Shown piece by piece: positions 1 to 7,535 of a stretch of 33,104 bases of DNA. A program made the position numbers and the translations under genes. The stretch covers positions 1 through 33,104 of the forward strand of contig DKCG01000017.1 in NCBI GenBank assembly GCA_002449145.1, given 5' to 3'. Positions within the stretch are counted from its first letter, which is position 1, and every line of letters starts with the position of its first letter. The notes beneath the pieces are model-generated. The model searched no databases. It saw nothing but the letters and a program-made list of their open reading frames with translations, and was not told the DNA's origin. Source of the stretch: Christensenella sp. UBA6880 (GTDB lineage Bacteria > Bacillota > Clostridia > Christensenellales > CAG-917).

Positions 1-47
1 GTAGGCGGTATCGTATACCGCAAAATGACTCGTTCGGCATAATATGA

Positions 48-76
48 AAAACGGACTTGAAATTCAAGTCCGTTTT
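48..76 (-). terminator. Rho-independent terminator of the lipoprotein/membrane-protein operon
   Basis: A near-perfect inverted repeat (AAAACGGACTTG paired with CAAGTCCGTTTT) lies 25 bases past the stop of the small membrane protein. Read on the minus strand it ends in a run of five T. The A-rich left arm makes it potentially bidirectional. The first 47 bases of the window hold nothing else I can recognise. Confidence 0.75.
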
Positions 77-101
77 CGTAAAGTCGGTAATTTTGAAAGA
101 T

Positions 102-701
102 TCAGATTTGTGGCGCAAGGACGGGACGTTTTGCGTTTTGTCCGAGCACGAGTTCCTTCGTCGAGAGTTTGTAGAGCGCGGCGACGGGAAGTGCGCAAAC
201 GAACGTTGCAAGACAACCGCCGAGTTCGTAGGGAATGTCGGAAAGGAAGTATGCGCCGAAAGGCAATTTCCAAATAAGCACGGTCGCGACGACGTACACC
301 CAGAAATACATCAGTTCCGAAAGCGCAGCCATAGCGGCGTAAGAAATTACGCTCATATCCTCGTGTTTACGGTTGAAAACCTTGTAGCAAACGAGGGGCA
401 TAGAATAGCCGATTGCGACGGTGAGAAGCCACCATTGAACTCTGTAAAGTTCGGACGGAAACCACGCAATGCAACTGAGTTCGAAAATAATCGAATAAAC
501 GATTATCATAACCGCGTTTTTTGCAGGATTCATACAAGCGGCGCAAATCACTAAAATGGGGAATACGACGTTTGCAAACGGAATTTCCAAAATAAACTGG
601 TCATAGCACATAATGCCGAGCAACGTGAACATTGCACCCCAGCCTTTTAGTCCGCTCGTTCTTGCCAAGCGTTCAGCCTTTTGTAAAGAAATACCTTTCA
701 T
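102..701 (-). CDS. Small multi-pass membrane protein, ECF transporter S-component-like
   Basis: This 199-residue, very hydrophobic protein has about five or six membrane segments and a short charged N-terminus, the size and topology of substrate-binding (S) components of ECF vitamin transporters. The segment near residues 150-180 (DIPYELGGCLATFVCALPV) looks like the last helices of such proteins. It is the last gene of a minus-strand operon, 15 bases after a lipoprotein with a DUF4430-like domain, and has a good ribosome site (AAAGGTGT). S-components next to DUF4430 proteins in Firmicutes are generally thought to take up cobalamin-like compounds, so a B12-type substrate is a reasonable inference, not something the sequence proves. 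No ECF ATPase or T-component gene is in the window; a shared energizing module elsewhere is the usual arrangement. It could also be an unrelated small membrane protein. Confidence 0.55.
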   Translation of the reverse strand: MKGISLQKAERLARTSGLKGWGAMFTLLGIMCYDQFILEIPFANVVFPILVICAACMNPAKNAVMIIVYSIIFELSCIAWFPSELYRVQWWLLTVAIGYSMPLVCYKVFNRKHEDMSVISYAAMAALSELMYFWVYVVATVLIWKLPFGAYFLSDIPYELGGCLATFVCALPVAALYKLSTKELVLGQNAKRPVLAPQI

Positions 702-716
702 TTTGACACCTTTTGG

Positions 717-1262
717 TTAATATAACCATCCTTGATATACTATCACCAAAACTTTGAGGTCGTCAAGCGTTCCCGCCGTTTCGTCCTCGCCGAACAAAGT
801 TTGGTAGTTGGCGCATTTGGAATACGAGCCGTCTGCGCTTATATAAGCGTTTTCGAGGTTGTAACTGTCGCCGCTTTCGAGCACCGCTTCGTGAAACATA
901 TAGAATCTGCGTTGCGAGAGGCGGAAGGAAATCTTGTCTTGTCTGCCCTCGAAAAACTTGACGATAGACTCGTATGCGGTGTTGCCGTAGCAGGGTATTT
1001 GCCAAGAAGCGATCAACTCGCCGTCCGCTTTTGCGTGGGGACGAGAATCGCCGTTTGAAATCTCCGTTTCCGAACTCGGATTGCGAAGTTCGAGAGTGAA
1101 GTAGAGTTGTTTTCCGTCAACGACCGCATATTGCGCGTTGTCGGACGTTTCGTCGCCGCCCAAAACGCCGTTGTCGCACGCAAAAAGAGCAATACAAAGC
1201 ACGATTAGCGTTGCCGCCGTAAAGATTGTAAAGAGTGTCTTTTTGCGTGTGTTCATGTTCAT
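717..1262 (-). CDS. Lipoprotein with DUF4430 (transcobalamin C-terminal-like) domain
   Basis: 181 residues. The N-terminus is a lipoprotein signal: basic start, hydrophobic stretch, then lipobox LFAC at about residues 26-29, so the mature protein should be anchored outside the membrane. The C-terminal half carries the pattern of DUF4430 domains: a TAYESIVKFF helix-like segment where family members read TVxDALxxF, and a terminal strand (LKVLVIVYQGWLY). DUF4430 corresponds to the beta domain of intrinsic factor and transcobalamin. It lies between a larger lipoprotein and the S-component-like gene, consistent with an extracellular binding partner for uptake. The assignment rests on pattern recognition of a short divergent domain. 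The start ATG at 1262 has a modest ribosome site (TTAGGCGC). Confidence 0.5.
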   Translation of the reverse strand: MNMNTRKKTLFTIFTAATLIVLCIALFACDNGVLGGDETSDNAQYAVVDGKQLYFTLELRNPSSETEISNGDSRPHAKADGELIASWQIPCYGNTAYESIVKFFEGRQDKISFRLSQRRFYMFHEAVLESGDSYNLENAYISADGSYSKCANYQTLFGEDETAGTLDDLKVLVIVYQGWLY

Positions 1263-1389
1263 ATGCGCCTAATATCGAGTTAAGTTATTTTCGGTGTTGC
1301 CGATTATCCGTATATTGCAACTTTTAATCGAATTTTGCAATTTTGATTTTCTGTTGTTTGTCGATACTTCGACTCCTGATTATATTTTG

Positions 1390-1425
1390 TCGTTCGGCTT
1401 CGCTCAGCCGAGAGAAATGACGGAC
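1390..1425 (-). repeat. REP-like fragment (GTCATT...GAGCGAAGC type) over the lipoprotein stop
   Basis: On the minus strand this reads GTCATTTCTCTCGGCTGAGC followed by GAAGCCGAACGAC and folds into a small hairpin (TCGGCTGAGCGAAGCCGA). It supplies the last codons and the TGA stop of the 407-residue lipoprotein. Related fragments occur near 21862 and 32746. Confidence 0.4.
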
Positions 1426-2627
1426 GTTGCGCTACTGTAAAAGCCGACGGGCGTCGGGGGAACGTTGAGTCCCATCTCTGTGGCGTAAACGTAGCAAATC
1501 GCAACAGCCATATCCACGACGTCTGCAAGGACGTAGTTGCCGTCAGAGTCTTTTTCGAGGGTGTCGACCCACTTTTGAAGCACGTTATACGTTTTGCCGT
1601 CGTCAACGGATTTGGTGTATTTTGTCATATCGATTCCGTTGAGGTAGCCGTACAAAATGCCGTATCTCGAATCGCCGATAGAGCCGTATTGCGACACGAT
1701 TTTCTTGCCGTAGTCGTCAAAGAGGCGGTCGAGGTTGATCATATCGTCGATATTGTAGTTGTAGTATGCGTCGGCTTTCGAATCGTCGTAGGGGTAGATG
1801 CCTTGCATAGTTTTTTCGTAAACGAGGCTGTACTTTTTTTCGCCTCTCATAAGCGAACCGCATGCGAGGGGTCTGCCCGTAAAACCAATCCAGTTGGGAT
1901 TGCCGACGTATTTGGTGAAGTTGCCTTCATCGTCCGTATCGTAGTAGGAAAGAAGCGCGTTGTAACTTACGGGCGCGTTCTTTGGGTCTAAAGCGAGGTT
2001 TGCTAGTGTGAGAACGATGCTGCTTGCCTTGTCGTAGCCGTATGCAGTGCCGTAGTATGAGTCGGAAGAATCGACGGTTTTGAGATAGTTTGCAATCGTG
2101 ACGACGTAATCGTCAAAGGATTCGTCTGTTTTGTTGGTTGCGGACAGATATTGTCTGTATTGATTGTACATAAGCGACCAACTGTATGCGTAGTCCACAA
2201 TGCTTTGCCAACCGCTTTTGTAAACTTTGCCGTCCCATTCGGAAACATACGTGGTGTAGAGTGGGCAGCCGTCTTTTTCGAAGAGCTCGTCGGAAAGATT
2301 GCCTCTTCCGTCGATAACGCTGTCGATTTTTCGCAAATTCGTTTTGAACGATTCTGCATCGGCGTCGGTGTAAATGTGGGTGTTGGAATAAATATTGTCG
2401 ACAATATATCTCGAATACATAAGCGGCACGCGGTCTTGCGTCGTAGCGGCGGCTTTTGCGGTTGCAAATTCTTCGCTTGCAAGATAGTTTTTAAGCGACG
2501 TTTTCAAACTTTGGCAGAGAGCGTCGGTAGGCGTTTCGTCTTTGGGATTGCACGCGGCGAGCGCAATCGTAAGCACAAGCGCAAGCACGAGCACCAAACA
2601 CAAAATCTTCGTGTTTCTGTTTTTCAT
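1404..2627 (-). CDS. Lipoprotein of 407 residues, predicted mostly helical; possible alpha/alpha-barrel part of a split transcobalamin-like system
   Basis: The N-terminus is a clear lipoprotein signal with lipobox LAAC at about residues 23-26, so the protein is predicted to be exported and membrane-anchored. The rest is rich in Tyr, Asp and Ser. Around residues 205-260 it has a segment (DKASSIVLTLANLALDPKN, then an asparagine/glycine-rich stretch) that resembles one helical repeat of the terpenoid-cyclase/squalene-oxidase-like alpha6/alpha6 domain that precedes DUF4430 in transcobalamin-like proteins. Here DUF4430 is encoded by the next gene, 141 bases downstream. The ribosome site AAAGGAG, 8 bases before the ATG, fixes the start. 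The last codons and the stop lie in a repeat fragment. I do not recognise a named family with confidence; the barrel assignment is inference from one segment plus context. Confidence 0.55.
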   Translation of the reverse strand: MKNRNTKILCLVLVLALVLTIALAACNPKDETPTDALCQSLKTSLKNYLASEEFATAKAAATTQDRVPLMYSRYIVDNIYSNTHIYTDADAESFKTNLRKIDSVIDGRGNLSDELFEKDGCPLYTTYVSEWDGKVYKSGWQSIVDYAYSWSLMYNQYRQYLSATNKTDESFDDYVVTIANYLKTVDSSDSYYGTAYGYDKASSIVLTLANLALDPKNAPVSYNALLSYYDTDDEGNFTKYVGNPNWIGFTGRPLACGSLMRGEKKYSLVYEKTMQGIYPYDDSKADAYYNYNIDDMINLDRLFDDYGKKIVSQYGSIGDSRYGILYGYLNGIDMTKYTKSVDDGKTYNVLQKWVDTLEKDSDGNYVLADVVDMAVAICYVYATEMGLNVPPTPVGFYSSATSVISLG

Positions 2628-2660
2628 AGGTTATTCTCCTTTTTCAAATCCTCGATACGC

Positions 2661-2688
2661 ATTTTACATAATGAAATTCGTTTTCAAA
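2661..2688 (-). promoter_or_regulatory. Candidate promoter of the lipoprotein operon
   Basis: On the minus strand a TTGAAA/TTTGAA -35-like element lies 15-16 bases before TAAAAT, about 30 bases upstream of the ribosome site of the 407-residue lipoprotein. The spacing is slightly short. I see no B12-box or other cobalamin riboswitch signature between this gene and position 3204. Confidence 0.35.
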
Positions 2689-2817
2689 TTCCACTATGCC
2701 AGCGCGAATCTCGAATTTTGTTTTTCAAGAATCTAACCGCCTGTTTTAACTGTTTTACGCTTTCGACAAGGTGAAAATTAAAGTGTTTTTCGTGCAGATT
2801 TTCGACGTTAAACAAAC

Positions 2818-2857
2818 AAAAAAACGCACCTTTAGTGCATTCCCTCATTGCGTGCGT
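2818..2857 (-). terminator. Terminator-like hairpin in the 2.6-3.2 kb non-coding stretch
   Basis: On the minus strand ACGCAC (2852-2857) pairs with GTGCGT (2824-2829), followed by seven T (2818-2824). A competing smaller hairpin GCAC-CTTTA-GTGC sits inside. It could end a short minus-strand RNA that starts near 3045 or stop read-through from the ABC operon. Apart from this and the features at 2971-3210, the 577 bases between 2628 and 3204 hold no convincing gene. Confidence 0.5.
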
Positions 2858-2970
2858 ATAGGGCAAATCGGGAACGCGTTTTTGCCTTGACGACGCTCAA
2901 ATACGGCAGACTTACTGACTTATGAAAAACCGCGCGGATAAAATACTGCGGAGTCTTTCAAATACAGCAA

Positions 2971-3023
2971 TGGCGGTTGTTCGGGAATCGAACCCGATGT
3001 CCAAATCTACTCAGCATAACAAC
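2971..3023 (-). ncRNA. tRNA/tmRNA-like 3' end (T-arm plus CCA), isolated or remnant
   Basis: On the minus strand the sequence has TTTGGACA just before a perfect T-arm (TCGGG-TTCGATT-CCCGA) and ends ...ACAACCGCCA. This matches the layout of the 3' end of tmRNA, where TTTxGGACG precedes the T-arm. The acceptor side is odd: only ten bases separate the T-stem from the end of CCA instead of eleven, and no 5' half (GGGG...TTCGAC) or tag frame is found on either side, so it is not an intact ssrA. GTTGTT (3018-3023) could pair with AACAAC (2975-2980), forming an acceptor-like helix stacked on the T-arm. A TATAAT (plus-strand 3052-3057) sits just upstream. It may be a degenerate ssrA 3' fragment, such as an old integration scar, or a small tRNA-like RNA. 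Confidence 0.4.
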
Positions 3024-3051
3024 TTTTCAAACCGTATTCTATTCAGTTGAG

Positions 3052-3057
3052 ATTATA
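3052..3057 (-). promoter_or_regulatory. Perfect -10 hexamer upstream of the tRNA-like 3' end
   Basis: TATAAT on the minus strand, with only a poorly spaced -35 candidate (TTTACA about 20 bases upstream). It would start a transcript about 75 bases before the CCA. An AT-rich spacer can produce such a hexamer by chance. Confidence 0.3.
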
Positions 3058-3080
3058 ATAACATCAAATTCGAACTTTGT

Positions 3081-3123
3081 AAAGGCGTTGTGCGTCCTTG
3101 ATTTTTACACAACGCCTTTTTTT
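3081..3123 (+). terminator. Strong 12-bp hairpin with T-run, plus-strand orientation
   Basis: AAAGGCGTTGTG (3081-3092) pairs perfectly with CACAACGCCTTT (3108-3119) and is followed by seven T in total. On the minus strand the T-run is only three, so it would serve the ABC operon (stop at 3205) weakly. No plus-strand gene upstream explains it. Confidence 0.6.
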
Positions 3124-3158
3124 AATTAACATTCTTAAATCGTCGCATTTAATTATTT

Positions 3159-3210
3159 GCTTATTTCCAATGCGGCTGCTTATTTCCAATGCGGCTGCTT
3201 ATTGTCAATG
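3159..3210. repeat. 19-bp direct repeat (about 2.7 copies) at the 3' end of the ABC gene
   Basis: The unit GCTTATTTCCAATGCGGCT is repeated exactly at 3159-3177 and 3178-3196. A diverged partial third copy at 3197-3210 overlaps the stop codon and last codons of the ABC transporter gene. Confidence 0.8.
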
Positions 3211-4995
3211 CTCGAATTGCGAGTTGTAGAGATTCGCGTAGAAGCCGCCTTTTTCGAGCAGTTCCTCGTGCGTGCCTTTTTCGATGACGTTGCCCTTGTT
3301 CATAACGAGAATAATGTCGGCATTCTTGATTGTGGAAAGGCGGTGCGCGACGATAAATGACGTTTTGTTTTGCATAAGTTTTTCAAACGCTTGCTGAATC
3401 TTGATTTCGGTGCGGGTGTCGATTGAACTCGTCGCTTCGTCGAGAATGAGCATAGGCGGATGAGTGAGCATAACTCTGGCAATGCAGAGAAGTTGCTTTT
3501 GACCTTGCGAGATATTGCCGCCGTCGTCGTCGAGAATCGTGTCGTAGCCGTTTTCGAGGTGAGTGACGAAGTTGTGGATATGCGCCGCTTTTGCCGCTTC
3601 GACGATTTCCTCGTCGGTTGCTGACGGATTGCCGTAGGCAATGTTTTCTCTCACCGTGCCTTTTTTGAGCCAAGTGTCTTGCAACACCATACCGTAACTC
3701 AATCTGAGCGATTTTCTCGTCACTTCGGTTATATCCTTGCCCTCGACTTCGATTTTGCCGCTATCGGGGTCGTAGAAGCGCATAAGAAGGTTTATGAGGG
3801 TGGTTTTGCCGCAGCCCGTAGGTCCGACGATAGCCACGCGTTGTCCGCTCTTAACGTTGAGCGAGAAGCCTTGAATGAGCGGTTTGTCCTGAACGTAGGA
3901 GAAGTACACGTTGTCGATGTTTATGTTTCCGTGCGCGTCGGTCAAGTCCTCTAATCCCTCGTCGGAAGATTGATTTTGCGCTTCCAAGAGGTCGAAAACT
4001 CTGCTTGCTGCGGCGGCTGCGCCTTGAAGTTCGGTGACGACGCCCGTGATTTCGTTAAAGGGTTTCGTGTACTGCGTTGCGTAGGAAAGCACGCACGAGA
4101 GCGCACCGACGGAAAGTGCGCCGATTCCCGGCACAACGCCGCCTTTTATCACCAAATACACGCCCAAAACGCACACGACGACGTATATGACGTTGTTGAC
4201 GAATCTCGTGCAAGGATTGACCATTGCAGAGTAGAACGCCGCGTTTTGTCCCCAAACTTTCAAATCGCCGTTGATTGTTGCAAATCTGTCCTCTGCGCGT
4301 TTTTCATAGCCGAACAGTTTGACGACGCGTTGATTTGAAAGCATTTCGGTGACGAGTCCCGAAAGTTCGCCGCGCTTTTTGGCCTGCATAGCGAACATAT
4401 TGTGACAGCCTTTTGCGATGAAGTACGCAACGAACATCGACAGAGGGGTGAGACACACCACGACGAGCGCGATGAGCCAGTTGTACCAAAGCATAAACGC
4501 GAGCGTGCCGATAATGGTCACGATTCCGTTGAAAAGTTGCGAGAAGCCTTGTATGAGTCCGTCGGAAATCTGGTCTACGTCGTTGCCCACTCTCGACATA
4601 AGGTCGCCGTGCGAGTTTGAATCGACGTAGGAAAGCGGCACGTCGTTGAGTTTTGCGTATGCGCTGGAACGAAGGTCGCGGACAGTGCGGAAAGAGGCGA
4701 AGTTTATGCACAGCGACGCAAGGTATTGAAACACGAACACGCAAGCGATAAGACCTGCCAAAATGCCCGCGTTTTTGAGGATTACGCCGAAGTCAACGTT
4801 GTTTTCGCCAATGATGTAGTCCACCGTTTTGCCGATTACGACGGGCGCGAGAAGTGTAGCGGCGATTTGAAGTGCGGAAAGCACGAGTGCAAGTATAATG
4901 ACAGGCACGTACGGGCGCGCGTATTTAAGCAACTTTTTGATTGCCGCAAAGTCGGTTTTGTTTTTTTGCACTGTATTCGAGGAAGTCTTTTTCAT
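3205..4995 (-). CDS. ABC exporter half-transporter with canonical catalytic site (heterodimer partner B)
   Basis: This 596-residue protein has an N-terminal six-helix exporter domain (about residues 20-320) and a C-terminal ATPase domain. Visible are Walker A (GPTGCGKTT), a non-canonical signature ISQGQ instead of LSGGQ, Walker B with catalytic glutamate (LILDEATSSID) and the H-loop (VAHRLSTI). Its partner, the gene before it, has the complementary pattern, as in TM287/288, BmrC/D and LmrC/D exporters: one composite ATP site is active, the other degenerate. Substrates of such pumps range from drugs to peptides and lipids, and nothing here tells which. I chose the ATG at 4995 rather than 5028 because it overlaps the upstream stop as ATGA and follows AAGGGGGAAG. 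The extra 11 residues of the longer frame are unlikely to be translated. Confidence 0.93.
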   Translation of the reverse strand: MKKTSSNTVQKNKTDFAAIKKLLKYARPYVPVIILALVLSALQIAATLLAPVVIGKTVDYIIGENNVDFGVILKNAGILAGLIACVFVFQYLASLCINFASFRTVRDLRSSAYAKLNDVPLSYVDSNSHGDLMSRVGNDVDQISDGLIQGFSQLFNGIVTIIGTLAFMLWYNWLIALVVVCLTPLSMFVAYFIAKGCHNMFAMQAKKRGELSGLVTEMLSNQRVVKLFGYEKRAEDRFATINGDLKVWGQNAAFYSAMVNPCTRFVNNVIYVVVCVLGVYLVIKGGVVPGIGALSVGALSCVLSYATQYTKPFNEITGVVTELQGAAAAASRVFDLLEAQNQSSDEGLEDLTDAHGNINIDNVYFSYVQDKPLIQGFSLNVKSGQRVAIVGPTGCGKTTLINLLMRFYDPDSGKIEVEGKDITEVTRKSLRLSYGMVLQDTWLKKGTVRENIAYGNPSATDEEIVEAAKAAHIHNFVTHLENGYDTILDDDGGNISQGQKQLLCIARVMLTHPPMLILDEATSSIDTRTEIKIQQAFEKLMQNKTSFIVAHRLSTIKNADIILVMNKGNVIEKGTHEELLEKGGFYANLYNSQFEH

Positions 4996-6731
4996 TTGTT
5001 TTCTTCCCCCTTGTTTTGCGAAAAGCATATTTCTTTATAGACGTCGCAGGATTTTATAAGTTCGTCGTGAGTGCCGATTCCCACGATTTTGCCCTCGTCG
5101 AGCACGACGATAACGTCACAGTATTTAATGCTCGTGGCGCGCTGGGAAACGACCACCGTCGTAAGTCCTTTTTCGAGGCGCAAATGCGACAAAGCCTTGC
5201 GAAGTTTCGCGTCGGTTGCAAAGTCGAGAGCGGACGACGAGTCGTCCAAAATGAGAATATCGGGATTGGAAACCAACGCTCTGGCGATAGTAAGACGTTG
5301 ACGTTGACCGCCCGAAAGGTTCTTACCGCCTTGCGAAATCTGCGTGTCCAAACCCTCTTTCAAAGCGTTTACGAACTCGGCGGATTGCGACGTTTCGAGG
5401 GCGTTTTCAATATCCTCGTCGGTTGCGTTTTCGTTTGCCCAAAGCAAGTTGTCCTTTACGCTTCCTTCAAACAAAACAGCCTTTTGTGGCGCAACGCCGA
5501 AGATTTGACGAAGTTGCGCATTGGTGTAATTTTTGACGTTTTCGCCGTAGATTTTCACCTCGCCCGACGTTGCGTCGTACAACCTCGACATAAGCGAAAC
5601 GAGGGTGGTTTTGCCGCTGCCCGTGCCGCCCAAAATTCCCACGCTGTCGCCTTTTTGCACGGTTAGATTAACGTTTTTTAGGAACGGGTCGCCGTTTTGA
5701 GCGTATGCGAAAGAAACGTCGTTCATCTCGATTGCGGGCGCGGACTCGTCCATAGTAGCGCCGCTTCCTTCTTGCATAGAGGACGTTACGTCGAACACCT
5801 CGTTTATTCTCGCCGCCGAAGCCGAAGCCTTCGTGAAAGTGACGAGCAGATTTGCAAACACGATGAGCGCGTTGAGGATTTGAGTCATATAGTTGACAAG
5901 CGCGATAATTTCGCCTTGCGTGAGGTCGCCCATATACACGCTTTTGCCGCCGAAATACAAAATCGCGATTACGGCAAGGTTAAGCACCGAATAGGTGAGA
6001 GGATTGAGAAGCGCACTCACCGCGCTGACCTTTATAGAGGTTTGCGAAAGGGATTGCGCCGCATTGTCGAATATGCGTTTTTCTCTTTCTTCCGCGCCGA
6101 AGGCTCTTACGACTCTCGCACCCGAAAGGTTTTCTTTGGTGAGTCTCGACACGTCGTCGAGTTTTGACTGAACGTCCTTGTACTTGGGCATAGTGGTGAG
6201 CATAATGATTGCCAGAAGCACCGCAATCACCAAAGCCGCCGCCACGAAAATCAAAGAGAGTTTGAGGTCGATGAGCATTGCCATAACGATTGCGCCCACC
6301 GCGATGAACGGCGCGCGAAGCACGAGGCGAATGAACATAGCGACCGCTTGTTGCGCCTGATTCACGTCGGACGTAAGACGAGTTATGAGCGACGTTGTGG
6401 AAAACTTGTCGAGTTCGGAATAGGAAAACGTGTTTATGTGCGAGTAGAGGTCGCGGCGAAGATTCGTTCCGAATCCGAGGGAAGCGCGGGACGCGAAAAA
6501 CTGCGCCGTGAGCGAGAACGCAAGTCCGAACACGCCGAGCGCGAGTATAATCGATCCGCCGTAAATCAAGCCCGAAAAATCGCCGTTTCTGCCCATAGGG
6601 ATGGCGTTGTCGATAATCCACGCGACCACGACCGGCGTAAAGAGTTCGAACACCGCTTCTATGAGTTTGAAAAGCGGACCGAACACCGTTTTGAGCCTGT
6701 AACCTTTGAGGTATTTTAGAAGTTTGAGCAT
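4992..6731 (-). CDS. ABC exporter half-transporter with degenerate catalytic site (heterodimer partner A)
   Basis: 579 residues. The transmembrane domain spans about residues 10-300 and the ATPase domain 335-579. Walker A is GGTGSGKT (368-375) and the signature is a perfect LSGGQ (472-476). The catalytic glutamate after Walker B is aspartate (LILDD, D497) and the switch histidine is glutamine (VSQR, Q530). Paired with the non-canonical ISQGQ of the downstream partner, this forms the inactive site of a heterodimer, while its own LSGGQ completes the active one. The two genes overlap by four bases and should be translationally coupled. A TTGCGG-N17-TAAAAT promoter lies upstream. No regulator gene (MarR, TetR) is adjacent, although such regulators often accompany these pumps. 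Confidence 0.93.
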   Translation of the reverse strand: MLKLLKYLKGYRLKTVFGPLFKLIEAVFELFTPVVVAWIIDNAIPMGRNGDFSGLIYGGSIILALGVFGLAFSLTAQFFASRASLGFGTNLRRDLYSHINTFSYSELDKFSTTSLITRLTSDVNQAQQAVAMFIRLVLRAPFIAVGAIVMAMLIDLKLSLIFVAAALVIAVLLAIIMLTTMPKYKDVQSKLDDVSRLTKENLSGARVVRAFGAEEREKRIFDNAAQSLSQTSIKVSAVSALLNPLTYSVLNLAVIAILYFGGKSVYMGDLTQGEIIALVNYMTQILNALIVFANLLVTFTKASASAARINEVFDVTSSMQEGSGATMDESAPAIEMNDVSFAYAQNGDPFLKNVNLTVQKGDSVGILGGTGSGKTTLVSLMSRLYDATSGEVKIYGENVKNYTNAQLRQIFGVAPQKAVLFEGSVKDNLLWANENATDEDIENALETSQSAEFVNALKEGLDTQISQGGKNLSGGQRQRLTIARALVSNPDILILDDSSSALDFATDAKLRKALSHLRLEKGLTTVVVSQRATSIKYCDVIVVLDEGKIVGIGTHDELIKSCDVYKEICFSQNKGEENK

Positions 6732-6767
6732 TTTATTTATTATTGCCTTAATTTGATTTGATAATAG

Positions 6768-6796
6768 ATTTTAGCACAGTTTGAGTTCGACCGCAA
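6768..6796 (-). promoter_or_regulatory. Candidate promoter of the ABC exporter operon
   Basis: Minus strand TTGCGG (6791-6796), exactly 17 bases, then TAAAAT (6768-6773). The leader to the ATG at 6731 is about 30 bases and has only a weak AAGG ribosome site. Confidence 0.5.
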
Positions 6797-6908
6797 GCGA
6801 GCGGGCGTATATAACCTTTCGCAAGCGCACGAAAATGCGGATTCATACGAATATTGCCGCATTTCGTAGGAATTTGTAAAAAAACGTACGTTTGTTAAGT
6901 ATGCCGTA

Positions 6909-6937
6909 TTGACTTTTTTAACGTGAATTATTATAAT
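6909..6937 (+). promoter_or_regulatory. Promoter of ppa
   Basis: TTGACT (6909-6914), a 17-base spacer, and TATAAT (6932-6937): an almost perfect vegetative sigma-factor promoter with a leader of about 25 bases to the ribosome site. It supports starting the gene at 6968 and not at 6923, which lies within the promoter. Confidence 0.8.
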
Positions 6938-6967
6938 AATTCGTATAAAAATTCAAGAGGTGGCAAA

Positions 6968-7501
6968 ATGAGCATTTGGCACGACGTTGACCCTCAACGC
7001 ATCACGCCCACGGACTTCCTTGCTTGCATAGAAATATCCAAAGGCAGCAAAAATAAATACGAACTCGACAAAGCGACAGGTTCGTTGATTCTGGACAGAG
7101 TTTTGTATACGTCCACGCACTATCCCGCAAACTACGGTTTTATCCCTCGCACTTACAGCGAGGACAACGACCCGCTCGACGTACTCGTGCTTTGTTCCGA
7201 GCCTATCGTGCCGCTTGCGCTAGTAAGGTGCTATCCCATCGGCGTTATGATGATGCAAGACAGCGGCGAGATGGATTACAAAATCATTGCGATTCCGTTC
7301 AAAGACCCCACTTGGAACACGTACAAGGAAATCGAGGAACTGCCCGCGCACATTATGGAAGAAATGTCGCACTTTTTCAGAGTTTACAAGCAACTCGAAG
7401 GCAAGCAAACCACCGTTTTTCAAGTCAAAAACAGAGAGTTTGCAGAACTTATCATCAAGGATAATCTCGAATCTTACAAAAAGAAATTCAACATAAAATA
7501 A
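6968..7501 (+). CDS. ppa: Inorganic pyrophosphatase, family I
   Basis: It hydrolyses pyrophosphate to two phosphates in the cytoplasm, pulling biosynthetic reactions forward; magnesium is bound by conserved aspartates. The 177-residue product has the family landmarks: EISKGSKNKYE near residues 22-32, HYPANYGFIP at 51-60 and the metal-binding signature EDNDPLD at 65-71. The length is typical for the bacterial soluble enzyme. The start at 6968 follows AAGAGGTGG, whereas the longer frame would begin upstream of the transcription start. It lies 34 bases before the oxidoreductase operon and might be partly co-transcribed with it; the gap holds only a small hairpin without a T-run. Confidence 0.95.
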   Translation: MSIWHDVDPQRITPTDFLACIEISKGSKNKYELDKATGSLILDRVLYTSTHYPANYGFIPRTYSEDNDPLDVLVLCSEPIVPLALVRCYPIGVMMMQDSGEMDYKIIAIPFKDPTWNTYKEIEELPAHIMEEMSHFFRVYKQLEGKQTTVFQVKNREFAELIIKDNLESYKKKFNIK

Positions 7502-7506
7502 CGTTT

Positions 7507-7520
7507 TTGCCTTCGGGCAA
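7507..7520 (+). promoter_or_regulatory. UUCG hairpin between ppa and the oxidoreductase operon
   Basis: TTGCC-TTCG-GGCAA is a very stable tetraloop hairpin directly before the weak ribosome site (CAGGGTGAATAG) of the next gene. It lacks a downstream T-run, so it is not a typical terminator; it may be an mRNA-stabilising or processing element. Confidence 0.3.
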
Positions 7521-7535
7521 CAGGGTGAATAGAAT

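Noticed and set aside
2628..2970. Cobalamin riboswitch upstream of the lipoprotein operon
   Set aside because: No B12-box (GCCACTG-like) or characteristic stem pattern is found on the minus strand here.
2971..3204. Intact or circularly permuted ssrA (tmRNA)
   Set aside because: No 5' half (TTCGAC signature), no tag reading frame, and the acceptor side is one base short without a G-U pair position; only the 3' end is recognisable.
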